A program made the position numbers and the translations under genes. DNA of 12,052 nucleotides from Candidatus Woesearchaeota archaeon (GTDB taxonomy: Archaea; Nanobdellota; Nanobdellia; Woesearchaeales; ARS49). Below the pieces are notes generated by a model. The model was not told where the DNA came from and did not search any database. It saw only the letters and a program-made list of their open reading frames with translations. Where the stretch lies: assembly GCA_023261345.1 (NCBI GenBank), contig JAHFPE010000007.1, forward strand, positions 1-12,052, read 5' to 3'. Below are positions 4,618-12,052 of the stretch, in pieces. How positions within the stretch are numbered: position 1 is the first letter of the stretch; each line of letters begins with the position of its first letter.

Positions 4618-5976
4618 ATGTCTACTGATTCCACCGTGTCACGCTCCACATTAGACTATTTGTATTCGCTTGAACGTTTTGGTATTCGTTTAGGGCTTGA
4701 AACGACAGAAAAACTTTTGTCCATGATGGGTAATCCCGAACGTTCTTATAAAACAATTCATGTTGCAGGTACAAACGGAAAAGGAAGCACGTGCGCTTTT
4801 CTTGCATCAGTCTTGAGAAGTCAAGGGTATTGCGTTGGCGTGTACACGAGTCCTCATCTTGTGAGATTTAATGAAAGAATACAAGTAAATGGAATTGAAA
4901 TTACTGATGAGCAGCTTATTGAACTCACAGAATTCATAAGAAATCAGTATGCGAACGCTGGACTCGCGTCAACATTCTTTGAATTTACAACAGGAATCGC
5001 GTTTGAATTTTTTAGACGACAAAAAGTTGACATTGCAGTGATTGAAGTTGGAATGGGAGGTCGTTTAGATGCAACAAATGTTCTTTTGCCAATTGTGAGT
5101 GTAATCACAAATATTTCTTTTGATCATCAAGCGTATTTGGGGAGTACACTTCTTGAGATTGCAAACGAAAAAGCAGGCATAATAAAGAGAGGTGTTCCGC
5201 TTGTGACTGGAGAAACACATTCTGAGATACGAAACTTATTCGAAAGACACTGCAAAGAACTAACATCAGAATTCCAAAGCAGCCACGAATCAATTACTGT
5301 TCATCGGATTTCTTCTAATTTAGAAGGGCAAGTATTTCGTTCTGAAGGAAGAATTTGTGGAGAATTTTTTATCCGGCTGCTAGGTGATCATCAACTCCAA
5401 AACGCGCAACTTGCGCTTGCAACAATAGCGCAATTACGAAATGAGGGAATTGCCATTTCTGACAGTGCAATTAAAGAAGGACTTGCACATGCGACTTGGC
5501 CGGGAAGGCTTGAGATTGTGAATAATTCCCCGCTTGTTCTTGTTGATGGCGCGCATAATGTTGCAGGAATAAATGCCATCGTTACTTTTCTTCATCAATT
5601 AGCCAAACAAAGAAGAGAACTTCTTACGCTAAATGAACAATTTCAGAAAAAGCCTCCATTCTCAGTTCTTATTCTTGCAATTGCGAGTGATAAAGAACAT
5701 GATTTGATGGTTCGAGATCTTGTTCCATTGTTTAAACAAGTTATTGTCACAGAAGGAAGTTTCAAGCCAATCCCTGCTGACAAACTAGCCCGAGCAGTAA
5801 GAGAGTACAATTCCAATGTACTCATAATTCCTAAGCCCACCATTGCCATACGAGAAGCACTTCAATTCGCAAAAAAAAATGATGTTATTGTCATTACAGG
5901 ATCCTTGTACATGATTGGTGAGGCGATTACTTCAGTAAAAAGAATGTTGACCCTCGAGCAGAAAGACTTGATGTAG
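4618..5976 (+). CDS. folC: Folylpolyglutamate synthase / dihydrofolate synthase
   Basis: FolC is a Mur-ligase-family enzyme that adds glutamates to folates, and often to dihydropteroate, using ATP; it acts in the cytoplasm. The 452 residues match the family length of about 420-450. Visible motifs are the P-loop GTNGKGST (51-58), YTSPHLVRFNERI (76-88), EVGMGGRLDATN (143-154), SFDH (167-170), and NEKAGIIK (183-190) with the lysine position (185) usually carbamylated to hold magnesium. Then come GDHQLQNAQLA (256-266), WPGRLE (294-299), DGAHN (310-314) and TGSLYMIGE (427-435). All key residues seem intact. The ATG is at leaderless distance from the shared TATA element. Whether it has one or both activities cannot be told from sequence. 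No other folate gene is in the window. Confidence 0.95.
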   Translation: MSTDSTVSRSTLDYLYSLERFGIRLGLETTEKLLSMMGNPERSYKTIHVAGTNGKGSTCAFLASVLRSQGYCVGVYTSPHLVRFNERIQVNGIEITDEQLIELTEFIRNQYANAGLASTFFEFTTGIAFEFFRRQKVDIAVIEVGMGGRLDATNVLLPIVSVITNISFDHQAYLGSTLLEIANEKAGIIKRGVPLVTGETHSEIRNLFERHCKELTSEFQSSHESITVHRISSNLEGQVFRSEGRICGEFFIRLLGDHQLQNAQLALATIAQLRNEGIAISDSAIKEGLAHATWPGRLEIVNNSPLVLVDGAHNVAGINAIVTFLHQLAKQRRELLTLNEQFQKKPPFSVLILAIASDKEHDLMVRDLVPLFKQVIVTEGSFKPIPADKLARAVREYNSNVLIIPKPTIAIREALQFAKKNDVIVITGSLYMIGEAITSVKRMLTLEQKDLM

Positions 5977-6002
5977 GGCATTGCATTGAAAGAAATTTTA
6001 TT

Positions 6003-6140
6003 ATGGAACAGGTTGATACTGGAAGGATTACGCTTAGAGATAAAGTTGAAATGGTCATACAACAAAATCCAGACTGGTATTGTGAAACTGATTTTCGTAT
6101 TCTATCCCGAAATTTAAAGAAGCTCCCTTCGCTACCATAA
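6003..6140 (+). CDS. Hypothetical 45-residue protein
   Basis: The ORF begins MEQVDTGRITLRDKVEMVIQ and ends FRILSRNLKKLPSLP, with stop TAA at 6138-6140. It starts 26 bases after the folC stop on the same strand. No TATA box is seen 26 bases ahead, so it would be read from the folC transcript. The pattern (a short strand, an amphipathic helix around DKVEMVIQQNPDWYCETD, then a basic helix) looks like a small helical or winged-helix-type fold, but the match is vague. I do not recognise it. It may be real because its composition is protein-like throughout, but no ribosome-binding site is obvious. Confidence 0.45.
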   Translation: MEQVDTGRITLRDKVEMVIQQNPDWYCETDFRILSRNLKKLPSLP

Positions 6141-6209
6141 AACCATTGGTCCACAGCAAGAAGGGTGAGGCAATACCGAATTTTTCAATAGCTGCTTTTT
6201 GTCGTAATC

Positions 6210-6217
6210 TTTTTATA
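6210..6217 (+). promoter_or_regulatory. TATA box (TTTTTATA) that sets the start of the 6242 gene
   Basis: TTTTTATA is centred about 28 bases before the ATG at 6242, the spacing of a leaderless archaeal gene. It lies inside the longer open frame that begins with a TTG at 6146, so that frame's first 32 codons are probably promoter and not coding sequence. Confidence 0.6.
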
Positions 6218-6241
6218 GTTCTCAATTTGTTTCATATCACA

Positions 6242-6757
6242 ATGGTACTTGGTTGTTTTGATAAAGATCTGGCGCAATTACCAAGAAAGGTTGCTGATCA
6301 TTGGGGCATTCTTTGTGGCAATTCTGCAACACTTCTCGATAGGTTAGGCGAGAAAAGTGACGAGGTTCCGCAAGAAGTAGCAAATTATCTTTCCAGGTTA
6401 CAACCGCTTTTTACACTAGTTGGTTATTCTGCAGGAGATAAAACTATCTCGACAAGTCAAGCAGAAAAAATTCTCGACGCAAGAACGCGTGTTATTGATG
6501 AATATCTTGCGCAAATTAAAGAGAATGCAGCACAATGTAAACATCCGCCTTGGGGAGATGAAGGTCGTTATTCGGATGATGAATTGCAAAAGTATGCCGC
6601 AACTTGTAAGAGATACTTATCTGAAATGATAGAGGCGCGAAAAATTCCTTGTCCATCGCAGAGATTTCGTATTCACGAATTAGCAACATTTGCAAGACGT
6701 TTTCAATGGCATTGTCTTTCAGCAGCTGAGAAAGCACCTAAAGATAGTGACGACTGA
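6242..6757 (+). CDS. Hypothetical Cys/His-containing helical protein
   Basis: This 171-residue protein is unrecognised. It is mostly helical and carries six cysteines at 5, 25, 99, 122, 137 and 158. Histidines lie close to several of them: H20 near C25 (HWGILC), H101 next to C99 (QCKHPPWG), and H157 beside C158 (WHC). The second half (QCKHPPWG, TCKRYLSEM, IPCPSQRF, WHCLSAAEK) could hold a metal or form disulfides; neither is shown. The frame extends upstream to a TTG, but that part encodes a hydrophobic stretch (AAFCRNLFIVLNLFH) overlapping the TATA box. If the longer form were made, it would look like a membrane anchor. The ATG at 6242 is preferred on promoter spacing. It converges with ftsZ. 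Confidence 0.7.
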   Translation: MVLGCFDKDLAQLPRKVADHWGILCGNSATLLDRLGEKSDEVPQEVANYLSRLQPLFTLVGYSAGDKTISTSQAEKILDARTRVIDEYLAQIKENAAQCKHPPWGDEGRYSDDELQKYAATCKRYLSEMIEARKIPCPSQRFRIHELATFARRFQWHCLSAAEKAPKDSDD

Positions 6758-6891
6758 GTTTTGAAACATTTGCTAAAACTTTCGTGAGATCTCTATTCCC
6801 CACTCAGACGATCGTTAAACGAACTCTTGAATAGTCGTAGTAGTTGTAGTTATAAGATTCTGCTGTGAGGAAGAGCGCGAACTGCAGAGTC

Positions 6892-8022
6892 TTAATCCAC
6901 AAACTCAATTCCAAGTTCAGTTGACATTTCTTGTTTTGCAACTTGGGTTGTTGTTTTTGTTGAGCCAAATATTTGTGGGCTTCGAACTCCAGTTACGATG
7001 AGCATCACTCGAAGTGTTCTATCCATATCCTCATAGATTTGTGCTCCCCAAATTATTTTTGCGTTTTCGCTAAGGCGTTTGCTTACTGCTTCAACAACTT
7101 GTCTTGCTTCATTAAGTGTCATGTCTTTGTTTCCAGAAACATTGATGAGTGCTCCATTTGCGCCAGTGATGTCAACATCAAGAAGAGGGTTGTTAATTGC
7201 TTTTTCTACAGCTTCAGCTGCTCTATTTTCGCTATCGCTTTCTCCAACTCCAATTAATGCAACCCCTGCGCTTGACATGACTGCTCTAATGTCTGCAAAA
7301 TCTAAATTAACTAAGCCAGGTCGAGTGACAAGTTCAGCAATTCCTTTGACTGCGCTAGTTAGAATTTCATCTGCAACTTTAAACGCAGTGTGGAGTGGCA
7401 AGTCTGGTGCGAGTTCGAGAAGTTTGTCATTTGGTATGACGATGAGTGTATCAACACTTTGTTCAAGTCGTTCAAGTCCAACAACTGCATTTTCGTATCT
7501 TCTATTGCCTTCCATAGTGAAGGGCATTGTGACAACGCCAACTGTTAAGCAACCCATTTTTTTTGCAATTTCTGCAACTACTGGTGCTGAGCCAGTTCCT
7601 GTTCCGCCACCAAGTCCGCACGTGATAAAGACCATGTCACTTCCTTGTAACGCAGTTTTGATGTCATGCTCGTTTTCTCGTGCAGCTTCTTCTCCTAATT
7701 TTGGGTCGCTTCCTGCTCCAAGACCGCGCGTGACTTCCTTTCCAATAAGAATTTTTTTATCTGTTGTTGTGTACAATAAGTCTTGTGCATCAGTGTTAAT
7801 TGCGATTGTTTCAGCGCCTTGAATGCCAACTTCAGCGATTCTGTTGATGGTGTTATTGCCCGCTCCTCCGCAACCAACAACTTTGATTGCTGCTCGTTGT
7901 TTTGAGAGCAATTCCTCAAGTTCAGTGTCTAAAACATTTGAAGTTCTTCGTTGCTGCGTTATTTTTGGATCTGTGATTTGGTCCATGCGTTGGGATGTTT
8001 TTAGAATTTCCACTTCTTCCAC
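6892..8022 (-). CDS. ftsZ: Cell-division GTPase FtsZ
   Basis: FtsZ, the tubulin-like GTPase that forms the division ring at mid-cell, in 376 residues. The nucleotide-binding glycine loop is [11 protein letters not shown] (48-58), the tubulin signature is GGGTGTGSA (138-146), and the T7 loop [11 protein letters not shown] (239-249) holds the catalytic acids Asp241 and Asp244. About 45 variable residues precede the core. After the core a roughly 20-residue linker ends in ELGIEFVD, a short conserved-looking tail of the sort that binds membrane-anchor partners (inference). The GTG start is supported by a TATA box centred 26-27 bases upstream; an internal ATG (residue 13) is the alternative. It diverges from uvrB. 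The family is certain; whether it is FtsZ1- or FtsZ2-type I cannot tell. Confidence 0.97.
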   Translation of the reverse strand: MEEVEILKTSQRMDQITDPKITQQRRTSNVLDTELEELLSKQRAAIKVVGCGGAGNNTINRIAEVGIQGAETIAINTDAQDLLYTTTDKKILIGKEVTRGLGAGSDPKLGEEAARENEHDIKTALQGSDMVFITCGLGGGTGTGSAPVVAEIAKKMGCLTVGVVTMPFTMEGNRRYENAVVGLERLEQSVDTLIVIPNDKLLELAPDLPLHTAFKVADEILTSAVKGIAELVTRPGLVNLDFADIRAVMSSAGVALIGVGESDSENRAAEAVEKAINNPLLDVDITGANGALINVSGNKDMTLNEARQVVEAVSKRLSENAKIIWGAQIYEDMDRTLRVMLIVTGVRSPQIFGSTKTTTQVAKQEMSTELGIEFVD

Positions 8023-8044
8023 CGGTCGTGCTGCCAGTTGCGTA

Positions 8045-8052
8045 GTATATAA
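8045..8052 (-). promoter_or_regulatory. TATA box (TTATATAC) for ftsZ
   Basis: The minus strand reads GCTTATATACTACG, with its TATA centre 26-27 bases before the GTG at 8022. This spacing picks GTG as the leaderless start over the ATG twelve codons later. Confidence 0.65.
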
Positions 8053-8133
8053 GCTTTGTTGTTTTACAGTAGTATCAAGTTTCGAAAAAAAAAGATCTTT
8101 TCAATATCGCCCACTGGACATTCCCCCGAATGC

Positions 8134-8140
8134 TTTAAAA
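8134..8140 (+). promoter_or_regulatory. TATA box (TTTAAAA) for uvrB-uvrA
   Basis: TTTAAAA is centred 29 bases before the uvrB ATG (8166), so the transcript would start within a few bases of the start codon. It is a separate box from that of the divergent ftsZ gene, about 88 bases away. uvrA has no box of its own and is probably read from here. Confidence 0.6.
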
Positions 8141-8165
8141 GGGCGCACTCTGAAAATAATCCATT

Positions 8166-10085
8166 ATGGAATTCAAACTAACCTCATCATTCAAACCAGC
8201 AGGAGGTCAGAGAGAGGCAATTGCAAAGCTCGTGAGTGGCTACAAGAAATTTGATAGGCAAACTCTTCTTGGAATTACTGGAAGTGGTAAAACGTTTGTC
8301 ATGGCGAACTTAATTCAAAACGTGCAAAAACCAACACTTATTCTTGCACACAATAAAACTCTAGCAGCACAGTTGTATGCTGAATTGCGCGAGTTATTTC
8401 CTCTCAATCGGGTTGAATACTTCATTTCGTACTATGACTATTATCAACCGGAAAGTTACCTTCCAACTACAGATACGTATATTGAGAAAGACGCACAAAT
8501 CAATGAACAAATTGAAAAAATGCGGCTCAAAGCAACAGCATCGCTTCTTGCAAGAAAGGACGTCATTGTTGTAGCATCAATTAGTTGTATTTACGGACTC
8601 GGAGACCCACATAATTTCGAAACTCTCTCACTAGAACTTACTTGCGGGAAAAAAATGACACGACAGCAACTCCTTATGTTTCTTATCAACATGCAGTATG
8701 AGCGAAATGACATTGCGCTTACGTCAGGAACGTTTCGTGTTCGTGCAGACACAATAGATGTAATTCCTGCATATGATGATGAAATTGTACGAATTGAAAT
8801 TGAAGATGATGCAATTGCGAAATTAAAAGAAGTCCATCACATTACAGGAAGTGTAATTGCAAAACTAGTTTCCATAAAAATATTTCCTGCAAAGCAGTTT
8901 GTGATTCCAGAAGCATTGCACGAAAAAGCTCTTGAGTCAATACAGCAAGAATTACAAGAATGGAGTCCTACACTTGAGCTTCTTGAAAGAACACGTCTTC
9001 AAAAGAGAACAAAGTATGATCTTGAAATGATTCGTGAAGTTGGATATTGTTCAGGGATCGAGAATTATTCACGGCATTTTGATGGACGAGAGAAAGGCGC
9101 GCCTCCGTTTGTTCTTCTTGATTACTTTCCAAGAGACTTCTTACTTCTTATTGATGAAAGCCACCAGACAATACCTCAAGCGCATGCGATGTACAAAGGA
9201 GATTATGCTCGTAAAAAGAACCTTGTGGACTTTGGGTTTCGCTTGCCAAGTGCATTTGATAATCGCCCGCTTAAATTTGAGGAATTCGAAAAATATTTCA
9301 GGCACACTGTTTTTGTTTCTGCAACACCTGCAGAATACGAAAAGAATAATTCAAAGCAAGTAGTGGAGCTTATCATTCGCCCAACCGGTCTTTGCGATCC
9401 AACAATTGAAGTGCGCCCAATTAAAGGTCAAGTTGAAGATCTTATGTTAGAAATACGAAAGGTGGTTTCGCAAAAAGAACGTGTGCTCATCACAACTCTC
9501 ACAAAAAGAAATGCTGAAGATCTCACGAACTATCTTAGCCAAAAGGACATTAAGGTAAGGTACCTTCATTCTGAAGTTGAAAGTTTAGACAGAATAGAAC
9601 TCATTCGCTCGTTGCGACAAGGAGAGTTTGATGTGCTTGTTGGAATTAACCTGTTGCGAGAAGGGCTTGACATTCCTGAAGTTTCTCTTGTTGCAATTTT
9701 AGATGCTGATAAAGAAGGATTTTTGCGAAACGAAAAAAGCTTCATTCAAACAATCGGTCGTGCTGCACGCAACGTGCATGGACGAGTAATCATGTACGCA
9801 GAACATATGACTGGTTCAATGCGTTCAGCAATACAAATCACAAAAGAAAGACGAGAAGCACAAATAAGATATAATGACGAACATCACATCACGCCAGAAA
9901 CGATCATAAAAAACATTGCTCCAAAAACAAGAGAAATAAAAGGCATAAAACATCTTGGCAAAATAGAATTGCACAAAAAACTAGTTGAACTTGAAGCGCA
10001 AATGCACATTGCTGCTGAACAATTAGATTTCGAAAAAGCAATTGAATTACGAGACACACTTGCACAATTAAGGGGAGAAACATGA
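8166..10085 (+). CDS. uvrB: Excinuclease ABC subunit B (UvrB)
   Basis: UvrB, the ATP-dependent damage-verification helicase of nucleotide excision repair, is loaded onto DNA by UvrA and later recruits UvrC. At 639 residues it is slightly shorter than E. coli UvrB (673). In order: Walker A GITGSGKT (36-43); the DNA-gripping beta-hairpin region YYDYYQPESYLPTTDTYIEK (89-108); the signature ASISCIYGLGDP (137-148); the Walker B-like DESH (330-333); motif SATP (385-388); motif V GINLLREGLDIPEV (493-506); motif VI QTIGRAARN (528-536); and a C-terminal UVR coiled-coil (about 602-637), the part that meets UvrC. All essential motifs are present. It heads an operon with uvrA. Confidence 0.98.
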   Translation: MEFKLTSSFKPAGGQREAIAKLVSGYKKFDRQTLLGITGSGKTFVMANLIQNVQKPTLILAHNKTLAAQLYAELRELFPLNRVEYFISYYDYYQPESYLPTTDTYIEKDAQINEQIEKMRLKATASLLARKDVIVVASISCIYGLGDPHNFETLSLELTCGKKMTRQQLLMFLINMQYERNDIALTSGTFRVRADTIDVIPAYDDEIVRIEIEDDAIAKLKEVHHITGSVIAKLVSIKIFPAKQFVIPEALHEKALESIQQELQEWSPTLELLERTRLQKRTKYDLEMIREVGYCSGIENYSRHFDGREKGAPPFVLLDYFPRDFLLLIDESHQTIPQAHAMYKGDYARKKNLVDFGFRLPSAFDNRPLKFEEFEKYFRHTVFVSATPAEYEKNNSKQVVELIIRPTGLCDPTIEVRPIKGQVEDLMLEIRKVVSQKERVLITTLTKRNAEDLTNYLSQKDIKVRYLHSEVESLDRIELIRSLRQGEFDVLVGINLLREGLDIPEVSLVAILDADKEGFLRNEKSFIQTIGRAARNVHGRVIMYAEHMTGSMRSAIQITKERREAQIRYNDEHHITPETIIKNIAPKTREIKGIKHLGKIELHKKLVELEAQMHIAAEQLDFEKAIELRDTLAQLRGET

Positions 10086-10150
10086 ACCAAGACACAGAAC
10101 AAGTGAAGGAAACAAAAAAGAAAAAGGATAAAACGTTGCAAACAGTTTAA
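10082..10150 (+). CDS. Possible 22-residue ORF overlapping the uvrB stop
   Basis: ATGA overlaps the uvrB stop and opens a 22-residue lysine-rich frame (MNQDTEQVKETKKKKDKTLQ then TV). The next frame from about 10104 is open straight into uvrA (CKQFNEFKKLSEQTEEIC, then the uvrA ATG). A one-base shift around the A-rich run would join the two parts into a charged leader in frame with uvrA. It could be a decayed short gene, a translation-coupling peptide, or chance in A-rich DNA. Confidence 0.2.
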   Translation: MNQDTEQVKETKKKKDKTLQTV

Positions 10151-10180
10151 CGAATTTAAAAAACTTAGCGAACAAACAGA

Positions 10181-10184
10181 GGAG
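10181..10184 (+). promoter_or_regulatory. Shine-Dalgarno site of uvrA
   Basis: GGAG with the context cagaggagatctgc lies six bases before the uvrA ATG. It is the clearest Shine-Dalgarno in the window and belongs to an internal operon gene, while the first genes of transcripts appear leaderless. That split is normal in archaea. Confidence 0.65.
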
Positions 10185-10190
10185 ATCTGC

Positions 10191-12052
10191 ATGCAAGATA
10201 CAATACGAATTCGAGGAGCAAGAGAACACAATTTGAAAAACATTAGTATTGATTTGCCGCGAGATAGATTTATTGTTATTACTGGACTTTCTGGTTCAGG
10301 CAAGTCCACTCTTGCGTTTGACACGATTTATGCAGAAGGACAACGAAGATACGTTGAGTCTCTCTCAGCATATGCACGGCAATTTTTAGGAATTATGAAC
10401 AAGCCAGATGTGGATAGTATTGATGGGCTCTCGCCAGCAATTAGTATTGAACAAAAAACAACTTCAAAAAATCCGCGTTCAACAGTTGGCACAGTAACTG
10501 AAATTTATGATTATTTGCGTTTGTTATTTAGCCGAATTGGGGTTATGCACTGTCCGCATTGCAGTGCAAGCATTCGTCCGCAGTCAGCAGAAAACATTGT
10601 GAGTTTCCTTCTTTCTGAAGGAGAACGGGACATTTCAATTCTTGCTCCAATTATTCGTGGAATGAAAGGAACGCACGAAAACGTGTTTGAGACGCTGATA
10701 CAACAAGGATGCACGCGTGCAAGAATTGATGGTACGCTCATTCGACTTGATGAGGAGCATAGTAAACTTGAGAGATACGAAAAACATTGGATTGATGTAG
10801 TAATTGATAGCGTGACAACAACTGAAGAACAGCGTCACAGAATCACTGAAGCAGTAGAAGCTGCATTACAGAGAGGAAACGGAACAATCTTGGTCATAGA
10901 GCGAAATAAAACACGGGAGAAAAAAGAGAATACTGAAAATAATGAACTGCAGAATAAATCACAATCTAAAACCAAAGAAATCGCAAGAGGTCAAGGTGAA
11001 ACAGCATACTCAAGTCATGGCGCATGCCCAAACCACCCGAATGTTGTGTTTGAAAAACTCGAGCCGCGCATGTTCTCATTTAACTCTCCATTTGGAGCGT
11101 GCACAAGCTGTCTTGGACTTGGCGAGCACCGTAGAATTAGTGAAGAACTTCTAATTCCGAACCAAACAAAAAGCATTATGGATGGAGCACTTGCGATTTA
11201 TGGCAAGATGGACTTGCAATGGCGTTGTCAGCAAATTGCAGCTGTTGGAAAAAAGTATGGATTTGATGTTTTTACTCCGTTTGAAAAATTCACAAAAAAA
11301 CAGCGTGAAGTATTGTTGTATGGAACTAAGGATGTGATTCATGGAGTTTGGAGTACTGGCGCACAAATGCACATGGATGATGGTTGGGAGGGAGTGATTC
11401 CACAAACCATGCGTTTGTATCGACAAACTGAGTCAGAATGGCGCAAAGAAGATATTGAGAAATTCATGTCAGCAACACCCTGCAGCGTTTGCAAAGGAAA
11501 ACGCCTCAAAGAAACCATGCTTGCAGTAAAGGTCGCTAATAAGTCAATTATTGATGTGACAGAATTGAGTATTGAGAAATGCGCTGAATATTTCAAAAAC
11601 TTGGAAAGTCACTTAACGAAGAAAGAAATCTTTATTGCAAAACAAGTACTCAAAGAAATCAGTAGTAGATTGGGATTTCTCTTGAATGTCGGACTAAATT
11701 ATTTGTCGCTCGCACGCGCAGCACGCACTCTTTCAGGTGGAGAAGCGCAACGTATTCGACTTGCAACACAAATAGGCTCAAACTTAATGGGAGTTCTTTA
11801 CATACTTGATGAACCTTCAATTGGTTTGCATCAGCGAGATAATGAAAAACTCATTAACACACTTCATAACTTGCGTGATTTAGGCAACACACTTATTGTT
11901 GTTGAACACGACGAGGATACGATTCGTGCTGCAGACTACATTGTGGACATGGGTCCTGGCGCAGGAACACACGGTGGAATATTTTGCGCAAAAGGAACAC
12001 CAACAGAAATTGCAAGCAACAAGCATTCAATCACAGGCGCGTATCTTTCTTG
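10191..12052 (+). CDS. uvrA: Excinuclease ABC subunit A (UvrA), 3' end outside window
   Basis: UvrA is the dimeric ABC-type ATPase that finds bulky DNA damage and loads UvrB. The first 620 residues of about 940 are present. Visible are Walker A GLSGSGKST (32-40), YVESLSAYARQFL (54-66), HCPHCSASI, the UvrB-binding and insertion region, and LEPRMFSFNSPFGAC. The C-half of ATPase module I follows with signature LSGGEAQRIRLA (514-525), Walker B ILDEPSIGLH (538-547) and the switch His in VEHDED. The zinc module reads C279-x2-H282 and C304-x2-C307, so His replaces the usual second Cys. An extra hydrophilic stretch (about 240-265) precedes it. The reading frame is intact to the window edge. The start is set by the Shine-Dalgarno site. 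Confidence 0.97.
   Translation, partial: MQDTIRIRGAREHNLKNISIDLPRDRFIVITGLSGSGKSTLAFDTIYAEGQRRYVESLSAYARQFLGIMNKPDVDSIDGLSPAISIEQKTTSKNPRSTVGTVTEIYDYLRLLFSRIGVMHCPHCSASIRPQSAENIVSFLLSEGERDISILAPIIRGMKGTHENVFETLIQQGCTRARIDGTLIRLDEEHSKLERYEKHWIDVVIDSVTTTEEQRHRITEAVEAALQRGNGTILVIERNKTREKKENTENNELQNKSQSKTKEIARGQGETAYSSHGACPNHPNVVFEKLEPRMFSFNSPFGACTSCLGLGEHRRISEELLIPNQTKSIMDGALAIYGKMDLQWRCQQIAAVGKKYGFDVFTPFEKFTKKQREVLLYGTKDVIHGVWSTGAQMHMDDGWEGVIPQTMRLYRQTESEWRKEDIEKFMSATPCSVCKGKRLKETMLAVKVANKSIIDVTELSIEKCAEYFKNLESHLTKKEIFIAKQVLKEISSRLGFLLNVGLNYLSLARAARTLSGGEAQRIRLATQIGSNLMGVLYILDEPSIGLHQRDNEKLINTLHNLRDLGNTLIVVEHDEDTIRAADYIVDMGPGAGTHGGIFCAKGTPTEIASNKHSITGAYLS

Noticed and set aside
6758..6891. Small RNA (C/D box type) between the 6242 gene and ftsZ
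   Set aside because: No C-box/D-box pair with proper spacing and no strong hairpin found. Only a short convergent spacer.
7079..7822. 247-residue open frame antisense to ftsZ
   Set aside because: It is a shadow of ftsZ codon bias: Ser/Ala/Pro/Thr-rich, no motifs, no promoter at its start. The neighbouring 7823-8254 frame is the same kind of artefact and also overlaps both the ftsZ start and uvrB.
9884..10324. 146-residue minus-strand frame across the uvrB-uvrA joint
   Set aside because: It spans the C-terminus of uvrB and the N-terminus of uvrA, both certain genes; it is Ser/Cys/Phe-rich shadow sequence.
1..12052. CRISPR array, transposase gene, rRNA or replication origin
   Set aside because: No regularly spaced repeats, no transposase or integrase motifs, no rRNA segments and no origin-type repeat cluster were seen on either strand.

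Overview
The window looks like chromosomal DNA from an archaeon with moderately low GC, probably a DPANN-type lineage (Woesearchaeota/Pacearchaeota-like). That placement is inferred, not proven. The supporting signs are: a tRNA-Lys with an intron at the canonical 37/38 site; TATA boxes centred about 26-29 bases before the start codons of most genes, which implies leaderless mRNAs; an archaeal-style FtsZ; an Lrp-like regulator; and a protein with Fis-type helix-turn-helix (HTH) domains. FolC and UvrA/UvrB are bacterial-type families that also occur in such archaea.

Layout. Positions 1-72 hold the tail of an unidentified plus-strand gene. Positions 140-251 hold tRNA-Lys(CUU) on the minus strand, interrupted by a 38-base intron. 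An Lrp/AsnC-like regulator follows (415-924). Positions 1000-3000 look like an accessory island: two minus-strand genes of unknown function (1009-1773 and 2292-2729), two open fragments that lack starts and point away from each other from about position 2100, and two short GC-richer patches (about 1908-2000 and 2795-2905) that read open in more than one frame. A protein with two Fis-type HTH domains (3001-3666) and a 41-residue four-cysteine microprotein (3749-3874) come next. Three copies of CAATTGT lie around the microprotein's TATA box.

From 3947 the content is more housekeeping. A small alpha/beta hydrolase (minus) and folC (plus) diverge from what appears to be one shared symmetric TATA element at 4588-4595. 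Behind folC are a 45-residue ORF (6003-6140) and a 171-residue Cys/His-containing protein (6242-6757), for which the promoter supports an internal ATG start. ftsZ (minus, 6892-8022) and uvrB (plus, 8166-10085) diverge, each with its own TATA box. uvrA follows uvrB in the same direction and runs off the window end (10191-12052). UvrB and UvrA are the damage-recognition partners of nucleotide excision repair. FtsZ forms the division ring. FolC adds glutamates to folates. The regulators and microprotein have no visible targets apart from the CAATTGT repeats.

I see no CRISPR array, insertion sequence or rRNA. I found no clear multi-gene novel system. The best leads are the rearranged 1.9-2.9 kb stretch, the twin-HTH/microprotein pair with its repeats, and the bidirectional TATA promoter.
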